Positions 41,409 through 49,140 of a stretch of 64,000 bases of DNA are shown here, one piece after another (within the stretch, counting starts at the first letter, position 1; every line of letters begins with the position of its first letter). The stretch is from positions 161,494 through 225,493 of the forward strand of contig NZ_AXAS01000009.1 of assembly GCF_000472925.1 (NCBI RefSeq), in the 5' to 3' direction. The notes under the pieces were generated by a model. The model saw nothing but the letters and a program-made list of their open reading frames with translations, had not been told where the DNA came from and did not search any database. Position numbers and translations under genes: made by a program. This DNA comes from Bradyrhizobium sp. Ec3.3 (GTDB lineage Bacteria > Pseudomonadota > Alphaproteobacteria > Rhizobiales > Xanthobacteraceae).

Positions 41409-43196
41409 ATGGGGTTGATATTGAGCAGCGAGCGTGTGGAAAGGCGACTGGCGGCGGTGCTGGCGGCAGACGTGGCCGGTTATAGCCGTCTGATGGGCCT
41501 CGATGAGGAACGCACGCTCGCCAACCTGAAATCGCTCCGAAAGACGCTACTCGATCCCTCCATCGCCGCGCATCGAGGCCGCATCGTCAAGACGACGGGC
41601 GACGGCATGCTGGTCGAATTTGCCAGCGCGGTCGACGCAGCCCGGTGCGCCGCCGAAGTCCAACGCGGTATGGCTGCTCAAAATATCGACGTAGCACGGC
41701 ACAAGAGGATTGAATTTCGGATCGGTGTTCACGTCGGCGACATTATCGTCGATGAAAACGACATATTTGGCGACAGCGTCAACATCGCGGCGCGTCTGGA
41801 AGGACTAGCAGAGCCCGGCGGCATCTGCATTTCCGATGATGCCCACCGGCAGATCCGCGGCAAGGTCGATCTTGCTCTCGAGGATATGGGACCGCAAACG
41901 CTGAAGAATATTGCTGAACCCATGCGTGCCTGGCGTTGTCGGATTGATGCCGACTCTTCTTTGGTACCGCCGACGAAACCATCGGCCGAGACTAGTCAAA
42001 CTCTCGTTCTTCCCGACAAGCCCTCTATCGCGGTTCTGCCGTTCCAGAACATGAGCGGCGATCCGGAGCAGGAGTATTTTGCTGACGGAATGGTCGAAGA
42101 GATCACGACAGCGCTCTCGCGGTTCAAGGCGCTGTTCGTCATCGCGCGTAATTCGAGTTTTGCGTACAAGGGCAGAGCCGTCGATATCAAACAGGTCGGG
42201 CGCGAGCTTGGCGTCCGCTACGTTCTTGAAGGTAGTGTCCGTAAAGCTGCCGGAAAAATCCGCATTACCGGCCAATTGATCGATGCGGCGATCGGGTCCC
42301 ACCTTTGGGCGGATCGCTTTGAAGGCGACCTAAGCGATATCTTTGCTCTTCAAGACCAGATGACGGAGAGGGTTGTCTCCGCAATCGCGCCGAGATTGTT
42401 GCAGGCTGAAATCGAACTGGCGACGCGACGGCGGCCAGACAACCTCAGCGCTTATGACCTCTATCTCCGAGCCGCACCACGGCTTTATTCTGGTACCCGC
42501 GAGGGCTCAGCAGAGGCCCTCCAGCTGTTGTATCGTGCCTTGGAGATCGACTCTCGGTATGGTGCTGCGGCGTCGTTTGCAGCAAGCTGCCATCTTCACA
42601 ATATCAGTCATGGATGGGCCATCGATCCGAAGTCAACGATTGAAGAAGCGGCGCGGCTTTCGCGACTGGCACTCAGTGTTGACGAGAATGACCCGGAGGC
42701 GCTGGCCATCGCTGGTCGCGTAACGGCTTTCTCTGGCGATATCGACGCTGCTATCGAACTGGTGGACCGGGCCGTCGCTCTCAATCCAAATTCAGCGAAT
42801 GCATGGCACAGGAGAGGCTTGACTTATCGGCATATTGGGCAGCCTGACGAAGCACTCCGGAGTATCGAGCGCGCCATCCGCCTGAGCCCCGTCGACCCCT
42901 GGATTTTCCTGATGTTCACGGGAATGGGCATTGCCTGCATTGACCTTCGGCGCTTCGACGAGGCGGTCGAGTTTGCAAGGAAAGCCCTTCGCAGGAACCA
43001 CGTTTCTTCGATGGTCTATCGCTGCCTCGCGGTGGCCTTGGCGCATCTCGGACGCGAAGCAGAAGCGAAAGAGGCAGTTGCCCGCATGCTTGAGCTCGAA
43101 CCCGGTTTTCGCATCGCTGAATGGGTGGCCCGCACCAGTTCGTCGAAGCTCCAGATATTTATCGAGGGTCTGCGTAAAGCAGGGCTTCCCGAATGA
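41409..43196 (+). CDS. Class III adenylate/guanylate cyclase with TPR repeats
   Basis: The protein has 595 residues. The N-terminal cyclase domain (about 10-180) has both metal-binding Asp: Asp21 in AAVLAADVAGYSRLM and Asp65 in VKTTGDGMLVEF. NIAARLEGLAEPGGICISDDA supplies the Asn/Arg transition-state residues. A middle domain (about 205-345) starts KPSIAVLPFQNMSGDPEQEYF and ends LWADRFEGDLSDIFALQDQMT, as in TolB-N-like signalling modules. The last 230 residues are TPRs (ALEIDSRYGAAASFAASCHLH, LNPNSANAWHRRGLTYRHIGQ). It likely makes cAMP in the cytosol in response to a TPR-bound partner. Confidence 0.92.
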   Translation: MGLILSSERVERRLAAVLAADVAGYSRLMGLDEERTLANLKSLRKTLLDPSIAAHRGRIVKTTGDGMLVEFASAVDAARCAAEVQRGMAAQNIDVARHKRIEFRIGVHVGDIIVDENDIFGDSVNIAARLEGLAEPGGICISDDAHRQIRGKVDLALEDMGPQTLKNIAEPMRAWRCRIDADSSLVPPTKPSAETSQTLVLPDKPSIAVLPFQNMSGDPEQEYFADGMVEEITTALSRFKALFVIARNSSFAYKGRAVDIKQVGRELGVRYVLEGSVRKAAGKIRITGQLIDAAIGSHLWADRFEGDLSDIFALQDQMTERVVSAIAPRLLQAEIELATRRRPDNLSAYDLYLRAAPRLYSGTREGSAEALQLLYRALEIDSRYGAAASFAASCHLHNISHGWAIDPKSTIEEAARLSRLALSVDENDPEALAIAGRVTAFSGDIDAAIELVDRAVALNPNSANAWHRRGLTYRHIGQPDEALRSIERAIRLSPVDPWIFLMFTGMGIACIDLRRFDEAVEFARKALRRNHVSSMVYRCLAVALAHLGREAEAKEAVARMLELEPGFRIAEWVARTSSSKLQIFIEGLRKAGLPE

Positions 43197-43338
43197 GTGA
43201 CACAGAGGTTGTCAAATGTCGAACCGCCGAGTGGCTACTTCCGGTTTTGGCTCGTCACGTCGATTCCCGAAGTGCTCGGTATGGCCGCCATTGAGGGGTA
43301 ACCGGATCAGCCAGCGAGCGTCGCCGGCGTGGCACGCC

Positions 43339-44517
43339 TCAGGTGGCCTGCGAGAACGGGGTGCGGATCTCGCGCGGCAGGATGATCGCAGCGGCGATGG
43401 CGAGCAGGCAGAGCGCGGCGAAGGCGCGCAGCATGGTGACGAAACCGCCCTGCTCGTAGAGCCAGGCGACCAGGCCAACGGACGCGCCGGCCGCGGTGAA
43501 GCCGACGAAATAGCGCACCGCATAGGCGCGCGAGCGCCATTCCTCGGTGGTGTACTTGCCGACCATGGCGTCGTTCACCGTGACCTGCCCGAACGCGCCC
43601 ATGACGATGCCGATCGAGACCACGATCAGCGGCAGGTTGGACAGGCTCGCCGCGAGATACAGGAACGGCGCCAGCATGAAGGACAGCGGCAACGCCACCG
43701 TCTTCAGCGAATAATGATCGAGCAGCCGGCCGATCGTGTACTGCGTCATCGCGCCGAACACGTAGACACAGGCTGCGATGCCCCCTAACAGCGCCGGGCT
43801 CCTGGTGAGATCGGCGAGCCGCTCCGCAAACAACTTTGGCAGCGCCACCGTGACCGCATTGAATGTCGTCGAGATCGCGATCACGACGATCAGCAGCGCA
43901 AGGACCACGCGCCACATGTCCTGCTTGGCGACGCGCGCCTGCGCGGCCGCCTGCCTGCTGCCCTTGCGATCCTCATGCACGACGGTCATCGCGAAGGCGA
44001 TGCCGATCAGCACCGTGACGAGCCCCGGAACAATGAAGGCAAAGCGCCAGCCGAGATATTGCCCGATCACGCCGGTGACCAGTGCGGACGACGCAACGCC
44101 GAGATTGCCCCAGACGCCGTTCAGTCCCATCTCGCGGCCGAGCCTGTCGGCATAGGACACGATCATCGCGGTGCCGACGGGATGGTAAATCGAGGCGAAG
44201 ATGCCGATCGCGAGCAGCGCCGCGCCGAGCTCGACCTGCGTCTGCACGAAGCCGACCGAGATCATCGAGGCGCCGATGCCGATGAAGAAGATCACCATCA
44301 TGTGGCGGCGACTCCAGCGGTCGCCGAGCCAACCGGTGAGCAGCGATCCCGCGCCGAAGGCGATGAAACCCGGCGTCGCGTAAGGCAGCAGCTCGGAATA
44401 GGCCATGCCGAGCGCCGGCCCCATGATGATCACGGCGGCGGCGAAGATCAGCATCGCATAGTGATCGATAAAATGGGCGGCGTTAACGAAACCGATCACC
44501 CGGCCAGGACTATTCAT
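43339..44517 (-). CDS. MFS transporter
   Basis: The 392-residue protein has about 12 membrane helices. The motif-A-like loop is LTGWLGDRWSRRHMMVIFFIG; IFASIYHPVGTAMIVSYADRL and MGLNGVWGNLGVASSALVTGV follow. The family with HPVGTAM resembles the fosmidomycin-resistance (Fsr) group, though the substrate is not set by sequence. It starts 56 bases from the divergent AraC-type gene, which probably regulates it. Confidence 0.88.
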   Translation of the reverse strand: MNSPGRVIGFVNAAHFIDHYAMLIFAAAVIIMGPALGMAYSELLPYATPGFIAFGAGSLLTGWLGDRWSRRHMMVIFFIGIGASMISVGFVQTQVELGAALLAIGIFASIYHPVGTAMIVSYADRLGREMGLNGVWGNLGVASSALVTGVIGQYLGWRFAFIVPGLVTVLIGIAFAMTVVHEDRKGSRQAAAQARVAKQDMWRVVLALLIVVIAISTTFNAVTVALPKLFAERLADLTRSPALLGGIAACVYVFGAMTQYTIGRLLDHYSLKTVALPLSFMLAPFLYLAASLSNLPLIVVSIGIVMGAFGQVTVNDAMVGKYTTEEWRSRAYAVRYFVGFTAAGASVGLVAWLYEQGGFVTMLRAFAALCLLAIAAAIILPREIRTPFSQAT

Positions 44518-44572
44518 GACGTGCGAATCCTCTCCTATCCCGAAATCGGTTATATGTCGGAGCCATGACGGG

Positions 44573-45379
44573 ATGCCGCCAATGACTGTCGTCGAAACGC
44601 CAATTCGGGAAGTGCGCGGAAGCCACCGCTCGACCGCGGGCGTGCATCTCGTCGCGCGCGACTACCCCAAGGGCCTGCGGCTCGACCCGCACATGCACCG
44701 CGAGGCGCAGCTCGTCTATGCCGCAAAAGGCACGATGCAGGTGACCACGCCAAAGGGACGCTGGCTGGTGCCGCCGGATCGCGCGGTCTGGGTCCCGGCC
44801 CACCTCGAACACGCCATCGACGTGCTCGCAGACATCGAGATGCGCACCCTCTATTTCGACCTGCCCTGGCTGAAGCGCGAGCAGCGCGCCAAGGGGCTCA
44901 CCAAGGAGTTCGTGGTGCGGGTGTCGCCGCTGCTGCACCAGGCGATCCTGGCGCTCTTCGATTCTCGCAATACGTCGGAGCGCACCGAGCTGCTGGTTCG
45001 CCTGGTGATGCTGGAACTGCACCAGGCCGAAGATTCCGCGACCTTCGTGCCGCTGCCGCGGGAGCCACGCTGCAGGCGCGCCGCCCTGATCGTGCTGGAC
45101 GATCCGACCGGGAACCATGAGATCGAGGCGCTCGCGCACGAGGTCGGAACCTCCGCGCGCACGCTGTCACGGCTGTTTTCCTCCGAGACGCAGCTCAGCT
45201 TCAAGAGCTGGTGCCAGCGTGCCCGCATCGCGGCCGCGATCGAAAGACTGTCGACAGATGCCGAAGTCTCGGTCAAGCAGCTCGCCGCCCAGCTCGGCTA
45301 TGCCAGCGTCCCCGCCTTCTCCGCCGCCTTCCGCCAGGTCACGGGACGGACGCCGACGGAGTTTGCGCGGAAGGATTGA
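44573..45379 (+). CDS. AraC-family regulator with cupin N-terminal domain
   Basis: The protein has 268 residues from the ATG at 44573 (an ATG at 44582 is also possible). The N-terminal cupin-like domain has RLDPHMHREAQLVYAAKGTMQ and WLVPPDRAVWVPAHLEHAIDV. The C-terminal AraC HTH pair follows (IEALAHEVGTSARTLSRLFSS, VKQLAAQLGYASVPAFSAAFR). This layout matches the NimR/YdeO-like family that controls adjacent MFS efflux genes. Its position opposite an MFS gene supports that; a drug or metabolite ligand is likely but unknown. Confidence 0.9.
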   Translation: MPPMTVVETPIREVRGSHRSTAGVHLVARDYPKGLRLDPHMHREAQLVYAAKGTMQVTTPKGRWLVPPDRAVWVPAHLEHAIDVLADIEMRTLYFDLPWLKREQRAKGLTKEFVVRVSPLLHQAILALFDSRNTSERTELLVRLVMLELHQAEDSATFVPLPREPRCRRAALIVLDDPTGNHEIEALAHEVGTSARTLSRLFSSETQLSFKSWCQRARIAAAIERLSTDAEVSVKQLAAQLGYASVPAFSAAFRQVTGRTPTEFARKD

Positions 45380-45388
45380 CCACGAGCA

Positions 45389-45496
45389 CGCTGTCATTGC
45401 CCGCGAAAGCGGGCAATCCAGTATTCCAGAGACGGCAGTGATTGAACCGATAGGCCGCGGCGTACTGGATGCCCCGCCTTCGCGGGGCATGACAGT
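45389..45496. repeat. Dispersed palindromic repeat, family A, copy 3
   Basis: GTCATTGCCCGCgaaaGCGGGCAAT and GATGCCCCGCcttCGCGGGGCATGAC flank the core CCAGTATTCCAGAG and GGCCGCGGCGTACTGGAT. Relative to copies 1 and 2, base changes occur on both sides of each stem, keeping the pairing. It lies between the AraC gene and the malonyl-CoA decarboxylase gene. Confidence 0.85.
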
Positions 45497-45616
45497 TTCC
45501 CCTTGGCGGCATAGCATCGCTTCACTTGGCGCATTGCCAGCGCTTGATTGTGATCGGCTTCCGCCTAAATCCCGTGTAAGCTTCTGCACTGCACAAACCG
45601 GATTCGAAAAGCCCAG

Positions 45617-46966
45617 ATGGCCAACGCCTTTTTCTCCGACCTGCTCACCACCATCTCCGAGCGCGGCCGCACGCTGCTTCGCCGCGGTGACGCCTCGGAC
45701 ACAAGACAGGACGCCGACGGCCTGATCGAGCTCTGCGAGGCGCTGCTGTCGGGCCGAGGCGAGGCCTCGGGCACCGCGATGGCGCGCGAGGTGCTCGACC
45801 ACTATCAGGACCTCGATGCGACCGGACGCCGCGCCTTCTTCGCGGCGCTGGTGCGCGATTTCGGCCCGGACCGCGAGAAGCTTGCCCAGACGGTCGAGAA
45901 ATGGCGCACCCAGCCGAGCGACGAGGACGCCAGCGACCTGCATTTCGCTTCGGAGCCGCGGCGGCAGGAACTGATCCGCCGCCTCAATCGTGCGCCCGGC
46001 GGCACCGGCGATCTCGTGGCCATGCGCGCCGACCTGCTCGGCATGATGAACGGGCACACTGATCTCGCCGCGCTCGATCGCGACGTCGTGCATCTCTTGA
46101 GTTCGTGGTTCAACAGGGGGTTTCTCGTGCTGCGCAGGATCGACTGGTCGACACCGGCCAACATCCTCGAAAAGATCATCCGCTACGAAGCCGTGCACGA
46201 GATCAGCGACTGGGACGATTTGCGCCGCCGTATCGATCCGGTCGACCGCCGCTGCTACGCCTTCTTCCATCCGGCGTTGGTCGACGAACCCCTGATCTTC
46301 GTCGAGGTGGCGCTGACAGAGACGATCCCCGGCGCCATCGCGCCGCTGCTCGCGGTCGACCGCGAGCCGGTGCCGATCGAACGCGCGCGCACCGCCGTGT
46401 TCTACTCGATCTCGAACACCCAGCGGGGCTTAGGGGGCATTTCCTTCGGCAGCTTCCTCATCAAGCAGGTCGTCGAGGAGCTGCGCCGCGAGCTGCCCAA
46501 GCTCGACACCTTCGTGACGCTGTCGCCGGTGCCGGGCTTCATGCCATGGCTGAAGCAGGACAAGGACCTGCCGTTGTCGGACGAAGATCGCGAAATGCTG
46601 AAGCATCTCGACGAGCCGAAATGGTTCGATAATGCGGAGCTGACCGCGCAGCTGCGCGCCGTGATCGAGCCGCTCGCCGCCTATTATTTCCTGAAGGCGC
46701 GCACGTCGAAGGGCCGGCTGATCGACTCGGTCGCCCGCTTCCATCTCGGCAACGGCGCCCGGCTCGAGCGCATCAACTGGCTGGGAGACCTCTCGCCCAA
46801 GGGCCTGCGCGAATCCGCCGGCGTCATGGTCAACTATCTCTACCGCCTCGACGACATCGAGAAGAACCACGAGGCCTATGCCAACGACGGCACGGTCGTG
46901 GCATCGAGCGCGGTGAAGAAGCTGCTCAAGGGCGAACGGCGGCTGCTGGATATGCGGCTGTCGTAG
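45617..46966 (+). CDS. Malonyl-CoA decarboxylase
   Basis: The protein has 449 residues, the usual bacterial length, and matches the MCD family across the whole chain. It begins with a helical domain (LLSGRGEASGTAMAREVLDHY, FGPDREKLAQTVEKWR). The catalytic acetyltransferase-like half has FVEVALTETIPGAIAPLLA, YSISNTQRGLGGISFGSFLIK (active-site Ser region), FVTLSPVPGFMPWL and FHLGNGARLERINWLGDLSPK (active-site His). It converts malonyl-CoA to acetyl-CoA and CO2 in the cytosol. No malonyl-CoA synthetase or malonate transporter is adjacent. It probably ends at the family-B palindrome between it and tarD. Confidence 0.93.
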   Translation: MANAFFSDLLTTISERGRTLLRRGDASDTRQDADGLIELCEALLSGRGEASGTAMAREVLDHYQDLDATGRRAFFAALVRDFGPDREKLAQTVEKWRTQPSDEDASDLHFASEPRRQELIRRLNRAPGGTGDLVAMRADLLGMMNGHTDLAALDRDVVHLLSSWFNRGFLVLRRIDWSTPANILEKIIRYEAVHEISDWDDLRRRIDPVDRRCYAFFHPALVDEPLIFVEVALTETIPGAIAPLLAVDREPVPIERARTAVFYSISNTQRGLGGISFGSFLIKQVVEELRRELPKLDTFVTLSPVPGFMPWLKQDKDLPLSDEDREMLKHLDEPKWFDNAELTAQLRAVIEPLAAYYFLKARTSKGRLIDSVARFHLGNGARLERINWLGDLSPKGLRESAGVMVNYLYRLDDIEKNHEAYANDGTVVASSAVKKLLKGERRLLDMRLS

Positions 46967-46987
46967 GACGCACCTTCTCCCCACGCC

Positions 46988-47073
46988 GTCATTGCGAGGA
47001 GCCCTTGCGACGAAGCAATCCAGACCGCATCAGCGGAGAGATCCTGGATTGCTTCGCTGCGCTCGCAATGACG
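46988..47073. repeat. Dispersed palindromic repeat, family B, copy 2
   Basis: CGTCATTGCGAGGAGCCCTTG...AAGCAATCCAGA mirrored by TCCTGGATTGCTTCGCTGCGCTCGCAATGAC. It lies between the convergent malonyl-CoA decarboxylase and tartrate dehydratase genes, where it could stop transcription in both directions. Confidence 0.88.
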
Positions 47074-47094
47074 GAATGTGTTGCCACAGCCGGG

Positions 47095-48261
47095 CTACTC
47101 CGCCAGCGCCTTCATCTCCTGATAGAGATCCGACTTGCCCTCGAATCCGATGCCCGGGAGGTCCGGCATGGTGATGTGGCCGTTCTCGACGCGCACGCCG
47201 TCGGGGAAGCCGCCATAGGGCTGGAACAGATCGGGGTAGCTTTCATTGCCGCCAAGGCCGAGGCCGGCTGCGATGTTGAGTGACATCTGGTGGCCACCAT
47301 GCGGGATGCAGCGGCTGGGCGACCAGCCATGGGTCTTCAGAACTTGCAGCGTGCGCTGGTATTCGCAGAGGCCGTAGGAGAGCGCGCAGTCGAATTGCAG
47401 CCAGTCGCGATCGGGCCGCATGCCGCCATGGCGGATCAGGTTGCGAGCGTCCTGGTGGCTAAACAGGTTTTCGCCGGTCGCCATCGCTGCCGGATAAAAT
47501 TCTGCGAGTGCAGCCTGCAGCGAATAGTCGAGGGGATCGCCCGCCTCCTCGTACCAGAACAGCGGATAGTCCCGCAGCATTTTGGCGTAGGCGATCGCGG
47601 TCTCCAGATCGAAGCGGCCGTTGGCATCGACCGCGAGCTGCGCGTCCTTGCCGATCTCCTTCAGCACCGCTTCGATGCGCGTGCGATCCTCCTCGATTGG
47701 CGCGCCGCCGATCTTCATCTTGACGACGTTGTAGCCGCGATCGAGATAGCCGCGCATCTCGCCGCGTAGCATCGAGAGGTCCTTGCCGGGATAGTAGTAG
47801 CCGCCGGCAGCGTAGACGAACACGCGCGGATTGGCCTTGACGCCGTGACGCTCGGCGAGCAGGCGAAACAGCGGCTTACCAGCGATCTTCGCCACCGCAT
47901 CCCACACTGCCATGTCGATGGTGCCGACCGCGACAGAGCGCTCGCCATGGCCGCCGGGCTTCTCGTTGGTCATCATCGCGGTCCAGACCTTGTCCGGGTC
48001 GAGATTGTCGCCGGCTGCATCAAGCAGCGACTTCGGATCGGCCTCGAGGATACGCGAGGCGAAGCGCTCGCGGATCAGCCCGCCCTGCCCGTAACGGCCG
48101 TTGGAGTTGAAGCCGTAGCCGACGACACGCTTGCCGTCACGCACGACGTCGGTGACGACGGCGACCAGGCTCGTCGTCATCTTGGTGAAATCGATATAGG
48201 CGTTACGGATCGGCGAGGAGATCGGCTTGGTGATCTCGCGGACGTCGACGATGCGGACCAT
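47095..48261 (-). CDS. tarD: D(-)-tartrate dehydratase, enolase superfamily
   Basis: The 388-residue chain is, from memory, nearly identical to the characterised enzyme of Bradyrhizobium japonicum (start VRIVDVREITKPISSPIRNAY). The catalytic residues are present with a one-residue offset: Lys183 in VVKMKIGG and His321 in IPHGGHQMSLNIA. The metal ligands are Asp212 (VDANGRF), Glu239 (WYEEAGD) and Glu264 (ATGENLF). It dehydrates D-tartrate to oxaloacetate with Mg2+ in the cytoplasm. No dedicated transporter or regulator is next to it. It is preceded by family-B repeat and then the DUF3297 gene on the same strand. Confidence 0.95.
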   Translation of the reverse strand: MVRIVDVREITKPISSPIRNAYIDFTKMTTSLVAVVTDVVRDGKRVVGYGFNSNGRYGQGGLIRERFASRILEADPKSLLDAAGDNLDPDKVWTAMMTNEKPGGHGERSVAVGTIDMAVWDAVAKIAGKPLFRLLAERHGVKANPRVFVYAAGGYYYPGKDLSMLRGEMRGYLDRGYNVVKMKIGGAPIEEDRTRIEAVLKEIGKDAQLAVDANGRFDLETAIAYAKMLRDYPLFWYEEAGDPLDYSLQAALAEFYPAAMATGENLFSHQDARNLIRHGGMRPDRDWLQFDCALSYGLCEYQRTLQVLKTHGWSPSRCIPHGGHQMSLNIAAGLGLGGNESYPDLFQPYGGFPDGVRVENGHITMPDLPGIGFEGKSDLYQEMKALAE

Positions 48262-48293
48262 GGGTCTCAGCCTTCATTGCTTGATAGGAACCT

Positions 48294-48379
48294 CGTCATT
48301 GCGAGCGAAGCGAAGCAATCCAGACTGTCTCCGCGGAAGGATTCTGGATTGCTTCGTCGCTTCGCTCCTCGCAATGACG
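48294..48379. repeat. Dispersed palindromic repeat, family B, copy 3
   Basis: GTCATTGCGAGCGAAGCGAA...GCAATCCAGACTGTCTCCGCGG mirrored by GGATTGCTTCGTCGCTTCGC and CTCGCAATGACG. The central CAGACTGTCTCCGCGGA is the same as in copy 1, but the arms are in the opposite orientation. Confidence 0.88.
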
Positions 48380-48400
48380 AGCGGATAGAACGCGCCGAGC

Positions 48401-48643
48401 TTATTTCTTATCCCTGAAATACGGCTCAACGGGACCGTGCACCTTGATGGTCAGCGGGTTGCCGTGGCGGTCCTTGGCGTTGCCGGCGGTGACGCGGACC
48501 CAGCCCTCGCTGATGCAATATTCCTCGACATTGGTCTTCTCGATGCCCTTGAAGCGGATACCGACGTCGCGCGCCAGGATATCGGCGTTGTAATACGGGC
48601 TGTTCGGATCGACCGACAGGCGGTCCGGGAATTCGTCGCTCAT
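48401..48643 (-). CDS. DUF3297-family protein
   Basis: From the ATG at 48643 the product is 80 residues. The family signature is clear: DRLSVDPNSPYYNADILARDV and GIRFKGIEKTNVEEYCISEG, with KDRHGNPLTIKVHGPVEPYF at the end. DUF3297 proteins are small, conserved in Proteobacteria and of unknown function. It ends just before the family-B repeat and begins 11 bases after the glutathione peroxidase stop codon, so the two are probably co-transcribed. Confidence 0.9.
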   Translation of the reverse strand: MSDEFPDRLSVDPNSPYYNADILARDVGIRFKGIEKTNVEEYCISEGWVRVTAGNAKDRHGNPLTIKVHGPVEPYFRDKK

Positions 48644-48654
48644 GATTGTCTCGC

Positions 48655-49131
48655 TCACAACAGTGTCTCGATTTGTTGGCGCAGCCCCTCGGGCCGCGCG
48701 GTCGGCGCATAACGCGCCACCACCTTGCCTGCACGGTCCACCAGGAATTTCGTGAAATTCCATTTGATGGAGGCACCTAACAGGCCGGATTGCTGACGTT
48801 TCAGGTACTCATAGAGGGGATGCGCATTGGCGCCGTTGACGTCGATCTTGGCGAATAGCGGAAAGGTGACGTCGTAATTGGTCGAGCAGAACTCCTGGAT
48901 CTCGCTTGCCTTGCCCGGCTCCTGGCCGCCAAACTGGTTGCAGGGAAAGCCGAGCACCGTGAAGCCACGCGGACTGAGGTCGCGGTGCAAGTCCTCGAGC
49001 CCGCGATATTGCGGGGTGAAGCCGCATTTGCTCGCCGTGTTGACGATCAGCAGCACCTGTCCCTCGAAGCGTCGCAGCGGCACTTCCTCGCCGAGAAGCG
49101 AGTTGGCCGAGAAATCGTAGATCGCCGACAT
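48655..49131 (-). CDS. Glutathione peroxidase
   Basis: The product has 158 residues, the usual bacterial length. The catalytic Cys36 is in VNTASKCGFTPQY, Gln70 in FPCNQFGGQEP and Trp124 in IKWNFTKFL, completing the Cys/Gln/Trp set. The second Cys64 in GFPCNQF and Cys82 (EFCSTNYD) could resolve the sulfenic acid with thioredoxin, as in most bacterial Cys-type members, so glutathione may not be the real donor. It reduces hydroperoxides in the cytosol. It is nine bases after the amidase stop codon. Confidence 0.95.
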   Translation of the reverse strand: MSAIYDFSANSLLGEEVPLRRFEGQVLLIVNTASKCGFTPQYRGLEDLHRDLSPRGFTVLGFPCNQFGGQEPGKASEIQEFCSTNYDVTFPLFAKIDVNGANAHPLYEYLKRQQSGLLGASIKWNFTKFLVDRAGKVVARYAPTARPEGLRQQIETLL

Positions 49132-49140
49132 CGTTGTCCT

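Noticed and set aside
2821..48379. The dispersed repeats as CRISPR or a small-RNA array
   Set aside because: Copies are separated by kilobases, lack regular spacers and match the known style of intergenic palindromes.
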